Shown here: positions 1 to 9,300 of the stretch, in pieces
Layout of the letters: each line of letters opens with the position of its first letter
Numbering within the stretch: position 1 is the first letter of the stretch
DNA from: Anaerolinea thermolimosa
GTDB taxonomy: Bacteria; Chloroflexota; Anaerolineae; Anaerolineales; Anaerolineaceae
Length of the DNA: 64,000 bases
Reading direction: 5' to 3'
Assembly: GCF_001050195.2 (NCBI RefSeq)
Contig: NZ_DF967965.1
Span: 1,209,032 to 1,273,031, forward strand
Position numbers and translations under genes: made by a program
Notes under the pieces: model-generated
Seen by the model: only the letters and a program-made list of their open reading frames with translations
What the model was told of the DNA's origin: nothing
Database searches by the model: none

Positions 1-13
1 TTTCCCCGACAGA

Positions 14-1042
14 TTAAGAAAGAGATGGATTGATTTCAGTGGATGAGCTGTTCAGCCTGAGCTTAATTTCCTGACGCAGAGCCCCCAGCAGGTCTAGCTG
101 AACAGCCTGACGTGCCAGGCGGAGGGCACTGTAAATGGCGCGGGCATTTGACCTGCCATGGCCAATGAAGACAAGCCCATCGACGCCCAGCAGGGGGGCT
201 GCGCCAACTTCTTCAGGAGACATCATTTTTCGCAGTTTTCCAAAGGCGGGTCTGGCCAGCAGTGCCCCAAGGGTGCGCAGAGGAGTGGCTCGCAACTCTT
301 CACGAAGGATGTCTACGAGAAGCTTCGCTACTGCTTCGGATGATTTTAACAGAATGTTTCCGGTAAAGCCATCGGTGATCACCAGGTCAACTTCGCCCTG
401 GAAAAGCTCTTTCGGCTCAACATTCCCAATAAAGTTCAGGGGGGTCTGTTGAAGTAGTTCGTGCGTTTCGTGCACCAGGGCGTTGCCTTTCATGGATTCT
501 TCGCCATTAGACAGTAACCCAACACGAGGAGATGGAACGCCCAGGATCTTCTCAGCATACAGACTTCCCATGTAGGCAAATTGAACTAAAAACTCAGGAC
601 GACAATCTACATTGGCGCCAATATCGCATACCACGCACTGGCCTTTTCGAGTGGGGAAGATTGCGGTAAGAGCGGGGCGCTCAACTCCCTCAATACGGCG
701 AAGGATTCGAGTGGCGTTAAACATGGCTCCACCTGTGTTCCCAGCAGTGACAAAAGCGCTGCCTTCACCGTTTTTGAGAAGCTTAAGACCGACAGCCATC
801 GAATTGTTGGGTTTGGCGCGTGTTCCCTCAACGGGCTTGTCGGTCATTTCCAGAACGTCGGGAGCATGTACAACCCGAAGGGGCAGATTTTCAGCATTGA
901 ATTCTTTAAGCCTGGGCAGGATCTGAGTTTCGTTCCCGACCAGGATAATTTCTTCCCTAAATTCTCTGGCGGCGGCGATAGCTCCTTCTATTTCGGGAAT
1001 GGGGTAATGGTCACTTCCCATTGCGTCAAGAATGATGGACAT
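14..1042 (-). CDS. plsX: Phosphate acyltransferase PlsX
   Basis: PlsX makes acyl-phosphate from acyl-ACP, the acyl donor used by PlsY in the first step of phospholipid synthesis, at the inner face of the membrane. The 342 residues match the usual family length. Family hallmarks are visible: DAMGSDHYP at the N-terminus, TAGNTGGAM in the middle, DGFTGNI, and the C-terminal GAAPLLGVDG followed by FIGHGRSNARAI. The reading frame stays open upstream into the tRNA-Leu gene, but the ATG chosen has GAGAGGG five bases before it and yields the canonical MSIILDAMG start, so the 35-codon extension is rejected. The gene is divergent from the tRNA. Its usual fatty-acid synthesis partners, if any, lie beyond the left edge. 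Confidence 0.95.
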   Translation of the reverse strand: MSIILDAMGSDHYPIPEIEGAIAAAREFREEIILVGNETQILPRLKEFNAENLPLRVVHAPDVLEMTDKPVEGTRAKPNNSMAVGLKLLKNGEGSAFVTAGNTGGAMFNATRILRRIEGVERPALTAIFPTRKGQCVVCDIGANVDCRPEFLVQFAYMGSLYAEKILGVPSPRVGLLSNGEESMKGNALVHETHELLQQTPLNFIGNVEPKELFQGEVDLVITDGFTGNILLKSSEAVAKLLVDILREELRATPLRTLGALLARPAFGKLRKMMSPEEVGAAPLLGVDGLVFIGHGRSNARAIYSALRLARQAVQLDLLGALRQEIKLRLNSSSTEINPSLS

Positions 1043-1077
1043 GCTTTCCCTCTCTATCAAAAAAATGGTTAATTTGC

Positions 1078-1105
1078 TTGACAACCCTACAGACCGGATT
1101 ATAAT
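1078..1105 (+). promoter_or_regulatory. Sigma-70 type promoter of tRNA-Leu
   Basis: A perfect TTGACA at 1078-1083 and a perfect TATAAT at 1100-1105 are separated by 16 bases. Transcription would begin near 1112, six bases before the mature tRNA 5' end. This is one of the best promoter matches in the window. Confidence 0.85.
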
Positions 1106-1117
1106 ACATCCACTCCT

Positions 1118-1199
1118 GCGCTGGTGCTGGAATTGGCAGACAGGCATGGTTGAGGGCCATGTGCCGCGAGGCGTGTGGGTTCAACTCCCACCCAGCGCA
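1118..1199 (+). tRNA. tRNA-Leu (anticodon GAG)
   Basis: The acceptor stem GCGCTGG pairs with CCAGCGC, with discriminator A at 1199. The anticodon stem CATGG/CCATG encloses the seven-base loop TTGAGGG, which gives anticodon GAG (reads CUC and CUU). A long variable arm (TGCCGCGAGGCG) marks a class II tRNA. The T arm is GTGGG-TTCAACT-CCCAC. CCA is not encoded. Confidence 0.95.
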
Positions 1200-1204
1200 C
1201 TCCT

Positions 1205-1226
1205 GCCGCCGTAAAGCGGCCTTTTT
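1205..1226 (+). terminator. Intrinsic terminator after tRNA-Leu
   Basis: Stem GCCGC/GCGGC with loop CGTAAA is followed by C and five T. It lies six bases after the tRNA 3' end and has the shape of a short rho-independent terminator. Confidence 0.75.
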
Positions 1227-1418
1227 GTTAAAGGCGATTTGGGGGTTGGTTGATTTATAAGGCAGTCAATTTATCTGTGTGCAAGATAATTTGACGGTTC
1301 CCTGTTCTCCAATGGATAAGCTTGCTTTTCGAGGATGTTTTAAGCAATAATAAGGTCAGATATGATTACTATTGCGTGGGGGGTTGGATATCTTCTAAAC
1401 GGTTGACCAGGAGAGCGT

Positions 1419-3044
1419 ATGCCGGGTGCCTCTGTGCTTATCGTAGATGATGATCGCAGTATTGTGCGATTATGTCAGCGCTTGCTGGAACGGGCTTCAT
1501 ACAGTGTCCTGGCTTCAACTGATCCGATTGAGGCGTTAAAAATCCTCAATGAAACGAAAGTGGACTTGCTCCTTGCCGATATTCGCATGCCGGTCATGGA
1601 TGGATTCGAACTGATCGAGCGTGCACGCCAGATCTACCCGGATCTGGCGGTTCTGGTCATGACGGGGTTTGGAACAGTAGATACTGCGGTTCAGGCACTT
1701 TATAAAGGCGTGGATGGCTTGATTTTGAAGCCCTTTGAAAACACTGCGGATCTGGTTCAGGCGGTTCAAAGGGTTATGCTTGATCGGAAACAGAAAGAAG
1801 AGGCTGCCCGGGCACAGGCACTGCGTCCTCTGTTTGATATCAGTGAGACTCTTCTCTCCGAAACCAATCCCCGGGTGCTGGAAACGCTGGTGCCTGACAC
1901 CCTGATGGAGACCTTTCAGGCGCACCATGTGGGGGTTTTTCATTCATCTCAGGCAGGCCAAGAGGGGCAGTTGCTGATCTCGCGGAACATTCCAGACCCG
2001 GTTGCAACACCGGCGTGGGCAGGGTTGGTCCGTTTCGCTCAGGAATGCCAGGCTGAAACCGCTGTGAATATCCAGGAAGAGAGTGATCCGGTTGTTCAAA
2101 ACCATCTAAGAAGCCTGGGGTGGTCTTCGATGATGGTTGCCCCGGTTCTGCGCAATCAACAACGATACCTGTTTATTGTGGCGAGAAACATGCACACCCC
2201 GGTGTTCAGGGAATCAGAACTTGAATTGTTAACGATCCTTGCAAGGCAGTCGGTTGTCGCGATGGAAAATGCGCGACTGTACACCGATTTAAAAGAATAT
2301 GTCAGGAAGGTGGAAGAATCTCAACGGGCCCTGGTTCAGGCGGAAAAAATGGCCGCTGTGGGCCGGCTTATGGCTTCAATGGCTCATGAAATTAACAACC
2401 CCTTACAATCGGTACGTAATTGTTTGCACCTTGCAATGCGTGAAGATATCAGCGATAACCAGCGGAGCAATTACCTTTCTATGACGGTGACAGAAGTGGA
2501 AAGGTTGGTCAATGCCGTCCGACACATGCTGGATTTTTATCGGCCCGGGACGACTGAGAAAGAGATGGTCAATTTGAATGGAGTGATCGAGAGGGTAGCC
2601 CATTTACTCCAGGCTCAGCTGATCAGCGCAAATATTGATTTGGAGCTTTCTCTTCCCGATGAGCCCATACTGCTGTTTGGAGTCAAAGACCAATTACAAC
2701 AGGTGGTTTTTAACCTGCTCTTAAATGGGATGGATGCAGTTGAGAATCAGATGACGAAAAAAATATGGGTGGAGTTATCGAAACAAGGTGAGGATATTAC
2801 GCTGACTATTGAAGACTCCGGGCGGGGGATCCCTGCAGAGGTACAGAATCGGTTATTTGAGCCCTTTATCAGTACAAAAAGCCACGGTACGGGTTTGGGG
2901 TTGTCGATCAGTTATACAATCGTAGAGGCTCATGGGGGGCAGTTGGCTCTGGTTCCGGGCCGGCATGGTGAGGGAGCGTGTTTTGCGGTTCAACTGCCTG
3001 TTCAACCCAAGGAAGGATCCTATGGCAAAGATCCTGGTCGTTGA
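1419..3044 (+). CDS. Soluble REC-GAF histidine kinase
   Basis: Cytoplasmic sensor kinase of 541 residues with no membrane segment. An N-terminal receiver domain (about 5-118) carries the DDD acidic cluster, phospho-acceptor Asp54 in LLADIRMP and Lys104 in LILKPF. A GAF domain spans about 135-290. The dimerisation/phosphoacceptor domain follows, with His323 in MAHEINNPL, then a HATPase_c domain with an N box (NLLLNGMDAVEN), DSGRGIP and GTGLGLSIS. GGAGAG precedes the ATG. The downstream response regulator gene overlaps its last 23 bases, so the two are translationally coupled and most likely cognate. With its receiver at the front, the kinase may itself be an input from another phosphorelay. 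Confidence 0.93.
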   Translation: MPGASVLIVDDDRSIVRLCQRLLERASYSVLASTDPIEALKILNETKVDLLLADIRMPVMDGFELIERARQIYPDLAVLVMTGFGTVDTAVQALYKGVDGLILKPFENTADLVQAVQRVMLDRKQKEEAARAQALRPLFDISETLLSETNPRVLETLVPDTLMETFQAHHVGVFHSSQAGQEGQLLISRNIPDPVATPAWAGLVRFAQECQAETAVNIQEESDPVVQNHLRSLGWSSMMVAPVLRNQQRYLFIVARNMHTPVFRESELELLTILARQSVVAMENARLYTDLKEYVRKVEESQRALVQAEKMAAVGRLMASMAHEINNPLQSVRNCLHLAMREDISDNQRSNYLSMTVTEVERLVNAVRHMLDFYRPGTTEKEMVNLNGVIERVAHLLQAQLISANIDLELSLPDEPILLFGVKDQLQQVVFNLLLNGMDAVENQMTKKIWVELSKQGEDITLTIEDSGRGIPAEVQNRLFEPFISTKSHGTGLGLSISYTIVEAHGGQLALVPGRHGEGACFAVQLPVQPKEGSYGKDPGR

Positions 3045-3747
3045 CGATGAAGAAATTGCCCGAACTTCACTCGCAGATATTCTACGATTGGAAGGGCATG
3101 AAATTAAGGCAGTCAGTTCTGGTGAACAGGCGGTTCAGGTACTGGAAAGTGAACCATTTGATGTAATGCTTCTTGATCTGCGGATGCCCGGCATGGGAGG
3201 GATTGACGTACTTCGCGCGGTGGTGGACAGGCTCCAAAGCCTCCAGGTGATTGTCCTCACGGCGCACGGGTCTCTGGATTCGGCAATCCAGGCCCTGCGT
3301 TTCAGAGTTCATGATTACATGCTGAAGCCGGTTTCTCCGGAGCAAATTATTGCAAGTATTGAGAAGGCTTTAGATGCCAGGCGGGCGGGCGATTCGGGTG
3401 GTTCTTCACATAGCAGAAAGACTAACCTTTTTTCCCTGCCGGGTGGAACCACTTTAGACCTGGCTAAACGGGTGGTTTGCTGGAAGGAGGGAGAAATCAA
3501 CCTGACACCAACCGAAGCGCGTCTCCTGGGAATTTTAATGACGCATCTGGGTGAAGTGATCCCTCACTCCGAACTGGTCAAGCATTGCCAGGGCTACCAT
3601 GTGGATAATGAAGAGGCGGCACGTATTTTAAGGCCAGTTGTGAGCCGGTTAAGACAAAAGATGACCCTGATTCCGGGATGGGGGGAATGGATTAAAAACG
3701 TGAGAGGTTCAGGGTATATGATTGAGTTCCCGCATGATCAAAGCTGA
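3022..3747 (+). CDS. Winged-helix response regulator (OmpR/PhoB type)
   Basis: Transcriptional output of the two-component pair. A receiver domain (about 3-118) has acceptor Asp52 in MLLDLRMPGM and a YMLKPV switch lysine. A C-terminal winged-helix domain (about 140-238) shows LTPTEARLLGIL and the terminal hairpin NVRGSGYMIEF typical of Trans_reg_C. The ATG chosen is preceded by AAGGAAGG and gives MAKILVVDDEE; a 30-codon in-frame upstream extension lies inside the kinase gene and is rejected. The product is 241 residues. Its last 10 bases overlap, tail to tail, the end of the EamA gene on the other strand, with no terminator between them. Confidence 0.93.
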   Translation: MAKILVVDDEEIARTSLADILRLEGHEIKAVSSGEQAVQVLESEPFDVMLLDLRMPGMGGIDVLRAVVDRLQSLQVIVLTAHGSLDSAIQALRFRVHDYMLKPVSPEQIIASIEKALDARRAGDSGGSSHSRKTNLFSLPGGTTLDLAKRVVCWKEGEINLTPTEARLLGILMTHLGEVIPHSELVKHCQGYHVDNEEAARILRPVVSRLRQKMTLIPGWGEWIKNVRGSGYMIEFPHDQS

Positions 3748-4691
3748 GAGTTCCAGGGTGGTTCGGAGGCGGGAATGGACGGGGGATTGAGCCAGGAAAG
3801 CCAACCGGTACCGGCTCTTTTTTGAGGCGGAATTTTATCCAGTCCAACCAAAAGCAGGCTGATTGCCAGCAAAGCGGCACCCAACCATTGCTGAGGGCTA
3901 AAATGTTCTCCGAGAAATGCAATAGAAAGAAATACGGTCAGTAAAACCTCACTCAGCCCGAGCAAGGAGGTTTGTAACCCGCCCAGCTTTTTTACCCCCA
4001 TAAATAATGTAATCCTGGAAAGGAAAGTGATCAATGCCATGGCGAAGGCTGCCCACCAGGCTACCTGAGGAGAAGGGAGGTGGTGATCGAAGATGAGGAA
4101 GGCAATTTCTACGGTGGCGGCCATACTGAGCAGGGTATAAAACGTGACCGTTGGTGCGGGTACATCGATTAGAATTCTCTGGTTGATGAGAAGATGAAGG
4201 GCATACAAAGCTGCCGAACCGATCATCATCATGGATCCGGCCAGGTCGATTGCCCGGGTCGGGTGCACCAAAAGAAGCATCACTGCCGGGATAGATAATC
4301 CTAACCTGAAGGCAGTAAGACGCGTGATGGTTTGACGGTCAAGGAGTAACCAGAGAGCAACAAAGAGGGGATAAAGCGAATAAAGCATCTGGCCGATTCC
4401 TGCTTCAAGGCGACCGAGAGCGGTATAGTACAGAATCGACCCTACCCCATTAATCATTCCGGCGAGGAGACAACCGATTAATCCTACTGGATAAATGTAA
4501 AAAAAGGGCCGCATCCAGAACAGCATGGCGATGCTCATTAAAATTACAGCGATGCCGCTCCGTAAGGCAATAACCGCCAGTGGAGAAAAACCAGAAAGGA
4601 TAGCTACTTTTCCGAGAATGGGTACTGAGCCAAGGAAGACAGCCGAAGCCAGCGCCGCTGTAATTCCCTGATGATGTGCACTGGTTCGCAT
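3738..4691 (-). CDS. EamA/DMT family transporter
   Basis: Integral membrane protein of 317 residues with about ten hydrophobic segments in two EamA repeats, the fold of the drug/metabolite transporter superfamily. The superfamily includes the E. coli threonine/homoserine exporter RhtA, which is relevant because this gene starts 21 bases after a threonine synthase-like gene; export of a threonine-pathway metabolite is therefore a reasonable but untested guess. It is the last gene of the long minus-strand signalling operon. Its 3' end overlaps a convergent response regulator gene by 10 bases. The substrate cannot be read from sequence, and the start is the first ATG after the intergenic gap. 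Confidence 0.85.
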   Translation of the reverse strand: MRTSAHHQGITAALASAVFLGSVPILGKVAILSGFSPLAVIALRSGIAVILMSIAMLFWMRPFFYIYPVGLIGCLLAGMINGVGSILYYTALGRLEAGIGQMLYSLYPLFVALWLLLDRQTITRLTAFRLGLSIPAVMLLLVHPTRAIDLAGSMMMIGSAALYALHLLINQRILIDVPAPTVTFYTLLSMAATVEIAFLIFDHHLPSPQVAWWAAFAMALITFLSRITLFMGVKKLGGLQTSLLGLSEVLLTVFLSIAFLGEHFSPQQWLGAALLAISLLLVGLDKIPPQKRAGTGWLSWLNPPSIPASEPPWNSQL

Positions 4692-4712
4692 GAGCCGTAT
4701 TCCCCGGGTGTG

Positions 4713-6374
4713 CTACCCAAGCAGTGCGCGAACTTCATCGAGTAGCTCGTCGCTCAGAAAATCGCCTTTCTGCATCAGGGTTTGAATGTGGCCGCGAAGG
4801 CGATCTTTCTCGGCTGGGGTTAATTCTTTTGCGGTTACCACGATGACCGGAATTTGAGACGTCTCCGGGTCTTTTTCGAGCTCCTGAATGACCGAGAAGC
4901 CGTCCATTTCGGGCATCATGAGGTCAAGGATGATCAGGTTGGGGCGCTCATTTTTGGCGATGGTAAGCGCCTCACGTCCGTTGGTGGCTTCAAAGAGGGT
5001 GTAGTTTCCCTGGGTTTGCAGAATTCTACGAATGAGCCGGCGGACATCGGGATTATCGTCAACGATGGCAATTCTTGGGAAACGGTCGACAGAAACCTTA
5101 GTAAGGGCTGCCAGCAAGCCTTCCTCATTCCCTTCTTCCATGGAAGAGGGAAGTGTCACCTCGCGAGACCATCCCTCGCCGAGGATATTCCGTTCAATGG
5201 GCATGGTATGGCCGGTGCAGTTAATCACCACGGTTTCGTGGGGAGCGATGACACCATTACGAACGAGTTTAACCAGCCCGGCGAAGGCAACCGCAGCTGC
5301 CGGTTCTACTGAGAATCCTTCCATCTTTGCCAGGTAATGCATGGCACGAAAAGCCTCAGCATCAGAAACACTTTCGATGGTACCACCTGAATTCTCAAGC
5401 ATTTTTTGTCTGAGAAGTGAGTAAGTGCGCCCCGGATTACCAGTAGCCAGAGTGGCGATTAGGGTTTGAGGATGTTGCACGGGGGTAGCAGTGTCTTTAT
5501 TTTGTTTCCATGCATGAACCATGGGCGCACACCCCTCAGCCTGAATGGCGGCAATTTTGGGGACTTTATCGATCAGTCCCATATCGTACAATTCTCTGAA
5601 ACCTTTGAGAACGCCAATGGGACCCATGCCCCCCGAGACGGCCTGAATATACCAGTCTGGAGCCCGCCAGGGACCGGACGACGAGGGCTGTAAATGTGCC
5701 AGTTGTTCTGCCACTTCATACGCGATGGTTTTCATAGACTCAATACAGGTGAGGGTCCGGGCTCCCAGATCAATACTCAAACCGCGTTGTCTGGCGAAAT
5801 CGGACGCGACCTGCTTGGCCTGATCGTATGAGCCTGTAATTTTGATCACCTGGGTTCCGTAAATGGCCACTTCGCGCATTTTAGCCGCCGGTACCAGGCT
5901 GGTGAGAAAAGCCCAGAGTTTAATGGAAGCCCGGGCGGCGTAAGCAGAATACGAAATGGCTACATTCCCGGTAGAGGCGATCACGAACTCATGAATGTTT
6001 GCTTCTTTCAATGCGGCTACCGTGATGGATGCCTGCCGGTCTTTGAAAGAGGCGGTTGGGCCCTGGCGTTCGTCCTTGATGAACAGATTAGGGTTCCCAA
6101 GCATCATGCCAAGGTTGGTTGCATGGATCAGAGGTGTGCCGCCCTCTCCCAGAGAAATGGAGCGATTGGGGGCGGAAAGGGGGAGAAGTTCCTGATAACG
6201 CCAGATATCAAACGGGCGTTGTTTAACAAGATCATAAAGACGGTTCTTCAGACCATTCAGGTCGTACCGGGCTTCGCGCCACAGGCTTCCACAAGCCGGG
6301 CAAGCCGGTTGAGCAATGGAAAAAGAAGAGCGGTTTCCGCAGTCAAGGCATTCTACGATGAAAGAGTTTGACAT
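4713..6374 (-). CDS. Threonine synthase-like PLP enzyme fused to a receiver domain
   Basis: A 553-residue fusion. Residues 1-30 form a Cys4 zinc ribbon (Cys9, 12, 25, 28). Residues about 70-410 are a threonine synthase-type PLP domain with Schiff-base Lys111 in ASFKDRQ, an ASTGNVAIS substrate loop and the phosphate-binding SGGMGPIGV loop. Residues about 430-550 are a complete CheY-like receiver: IVDDN acidic pair, acceptor Asp484 in ILDLMMPEMDG, VVTAKE and an MQKGDF lysine. Threonine synthase converts O-phosphohomoserine to threonine; a C-terminal receiver is not part of the normal enzyme. The gene starts 9 bases after the hybrid kinase gene and precedes an EamA exporter. Inference: the kinase may phosphorylate and control this enzyme. 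Exact substrate specificity within the PLP fold is not proven by the sequence. Confidence 0.9.
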   Translation of the reverse strand: MSNSFIVECLDCGNRSSFSIAQPACPACGSLWREARYDLNGLKNRLYDLVKQRPFDIWRYQELLPLSAPNRSISLGEGGTPLIHATNLGMMLGNPNLFIKDERQGPTASFKDRQASITVAALKEANIHEFVIASTGNVAISYSAYAARASIKLWAFLTSLVPAAKMREVAIYGTQVIKITGSYDQAKQVASDFARQRGLSIDLGARTLTCIESMKTIAYEVAEQLAHLQPSSSGPWRAPDWYIQAVSGGMGPIGVLKGFRELYDMGLIDKVPKIAAIQAEGCAPMVHAWKQNKDTATPVQHPQTLIATLATGNPGRTYSLLRQKMLENSGGTIESVSDAEAFRAMHYLAKMEGFSVEPAAAVAFAGLVKLVRNGVIAPHETVVINCTGHTMPIERNILGEGWSREVTLPSSMEEGNEEGLLAALTKVSVDRFPRIAIVDDNPDVRRLIRRILQTQGNYTLFEATNGREALTIAKNERPNLIILDLMMPEMDGFSVIQELEKDPETSQIPVIVVTAKELTPAEKDRLRGHIQTLMQKGDFLSDELLDEVRALLG

Positions 6375-6383
6375 AAATAAGAA

Positions 6384-9300
6384 TCAGGATACCTTTCTAT
6401 TAGAACGGAACTGGCGCAGGGCAGATTCAAGCGTATTGAGCAATTCTTTTTCGCGTAGAAATCCCTTGGAATACAAACCGTGCCCAAAGTCTTCCAGTTC
6501 CTTATGTTGTTCGGGGGTTAAGTCTGCACCGGTGAGAATAATAACCGGAATGTTCTGATAAAGCTCTGCACTGCGCAGTCTGGCGAGCAAGTCGAATCCA
6601 TTGAGACCAGGCATAAAGAGGTCGAGAATGATTGCGTCGGGGACATTTTGCTGAATGCTTTCCCAGCCCGCCTCTCCGCCTTGAGCCAGCTGCACATGGA
6701 AGCGATCATTCGCTTCGATCATCTTTTGAACCAACCGAAGGTCTTCTGAATCATCGTCGATTACCAGAATGTTTTTGATTTCTCCGGTGAAATTCAAACG
6801 ATTGAGAGCATTGAGAAGGTCTTCAGAAAGGAAGGGCTTGACCAGGTAATCGGCTGCACCTAAATTAAACCCTTTTTCTTCTTCCTCAAGAATGGAGCAG
6901 ACGACAATCGGGATATTCCGGGTTTCAGGGTCGTTCTTAAGGGCCTTCATCACCTGCCAGCCGTCCATTTCGGGCATCATAATATCAAGCGTGATGGCAA
7001 ATGGCTTCACCTCTTTTGCCCGCTCCACTGCGGTGCGCGGGTTGGTGTGCGGAATAATTTGATATCCTTGAGGTTGTAGATAACGCTCATAAAGATGAAT
7101 GACCTGCAGATCGTCATCGATGGCCAGCACAGTATATCCTTCGCTGAGAGGTGAAGCCGTTGGAGCACTCTCGGTGACGGGTAAGGGTAAAGTGAAGAAG
7201 AAAGTACTCCCTTTCCCCACCTCACTGGAGAGCAGACCAATCCTGCCGCCATGGAGTTCGATGAGGGAACGGCAGATCGAAAGGCCCAGCCCTGTGCCTC
7301 CGGTTTTGCGGGTGGGAGAATCGTCTACCTGAGAGAAAGGCAGGAAAAGTTTAGACTGATCTTCAGGGGCAATGCCGGGGCCTGTGTCGGTGACAGTAAC
7401 CATGACTTCTGGTTTTCCGTCGGGGCTTAATTGCTGGCAGGCCTCTACGGTGATAGAGCCTTCTTCTGTGAATTTAGCGGCATTAGAAAGGAAATTGATC
7501 AATACCTGGCGCACGCGAATGGCATCGGCTCGCACAAGGGGCAGGCTATCGGGCAGGTTGGTAAGAAGTTTAATGGGTTTATCCTTGACAAGCCCAACAG
7601 CTGTGGACATAGCCGAGTTGATCAGATCAAGTAGATTGACATCGGAGAAAGACAGCTCCATTTTACCGGCTTCGATTTTGGACAGGTCGAGGATATCGTT
7701 GATGAGCATCAGAAGGTGCTGGCCAGAATTGTAGATTGCGGTCAGATCCTGAGTTTGAAGCTCATTGATGGGGCCGTCAATTCCTTTTAAGATAACTCTG
7801 GAGAAGCCAATAATGGAGTTCAGGGGGGTACGCAATTCATGGCTCATATTAGCCAGGAACTGGCTTTTAACCCGATCAACCTCGCGCATATCTTCGATGG
7901 CTTTCTGCGAGAGTTCGTAGGCGCGGGCATTTTCTATGGCAATGGCAATCTGGTCGGCCAGGATACCCAGGACAAATACATCGTCTTTCGAGAATGCGTT
8001 GGTACTAGTTGCATGAATATCGAGGGCACCGATAATCCGATCACCCACTTTGAGGGGGAGCCCAATTTCTGCTCGAGTCTGGAGGAGCAGGGAGTTGGGG
8101 ACAAACAGGTCTGATGAAGCCACATCGTTGAGAATCAAAGGTTGCCCCGAAGCGACAACCGTACCAATCACTGAACGGGAGCCAATAGCCACCTTATGAC
8201 CGCGCCGTTTGAGTTCTGTACCGGCTGGCTCAGTGGCCTCCCGGATCACTGCAAATTGAGATTGAGGATCCACCAGGTAAATGGAGGTGTGGTAAAAACC
8301 AAACCTTTGCACCAGCAGATTGACCATCCGCGAGAGGAGCACATCCTGTGCGAGGGTGCTTGTTGTATCACGAGCGATTTCGGAAGCCGTTTGAAGTTCC
8401 AGAGCGCGCCGTTGAGCTTCTCGGAGCAGGCGTTGTTTTTCAACCGCAACTGCAACACCGTTCGCCACAGTACGGAATAACCGCACATCAGCCGGATCGA
8501 AGTTAAGGCTGGCTCTGGCCGTGGCTGCGAGGGCGCCAATGCTGCGCCCGCCAGTTCTCATGGGAACGAAGCATGCGGATTGGATGTGGTGACGCTCCAG
8601 CGTGAGACGGGTGGCCCGGTCGATGACGGGGTCCTCGAGGTTGCTCACTGCCAGACCTTCTTCCGGGAGGATACGAATCACCGGTAATTCCTGAATGTCG
8701 AAGCGGGTTCCCTTTAAATCGAGTTTGCCCATGCTGTCATAAAAGCCACTCACTTCAACCCCGGTCATTTCTCCATCTTCATTGAGATCGGCAAGGAAAA
8801 GAAAACAGCAATCGGCACCGCGCGGGAGAACATTGTTAACCACCAGGGACACCATATCCTCGGGTTCCTGAGCCTGAGCAATACCGCTGGTGATGTTATA
8901 GAGAAGGGCAGTCTCTGCCAGGGCTGTCTGAGTTTGTTCAAACAGGCGAAGGTTTTCAACGGCGATGGTCAACTGGTCAACCAGAGGCGGCAGAAGGCGT
9001 TTCTCACGGTTGGTAAAGATATGTCGGCGTTCACCTTCAAGGAGCAAGGCGCCGATTTGCCGCTTCCCGGAGATCATTGGCAGGATGCAGAGTGAAGTGA
9101 CGTTCTGCCGCAGGAGTTCCTGCCGCATGGCTTCATCCATAAGGGCTTCACGAATGTCTTCGTAAAAAGCCTGGGAGGAATTTTGTAATGGCTTGTCGTA
9201 GATGGGTCTGGGAAGCTCCACTCCCACGGGAGGTGGAGGCGTGCCGTGCCCGCTATACCAGTTTGCCTGGACAGAAATCCTGGAGACTTTGTTGTATGCA

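Noticed and set aside
1043..1147. Thirty-five codon extension of PlsX
   Set aside because: It runs into the tRNA-Leu gene, and the canonical PlsX N-terminus with a ribosome site begins at 1042.
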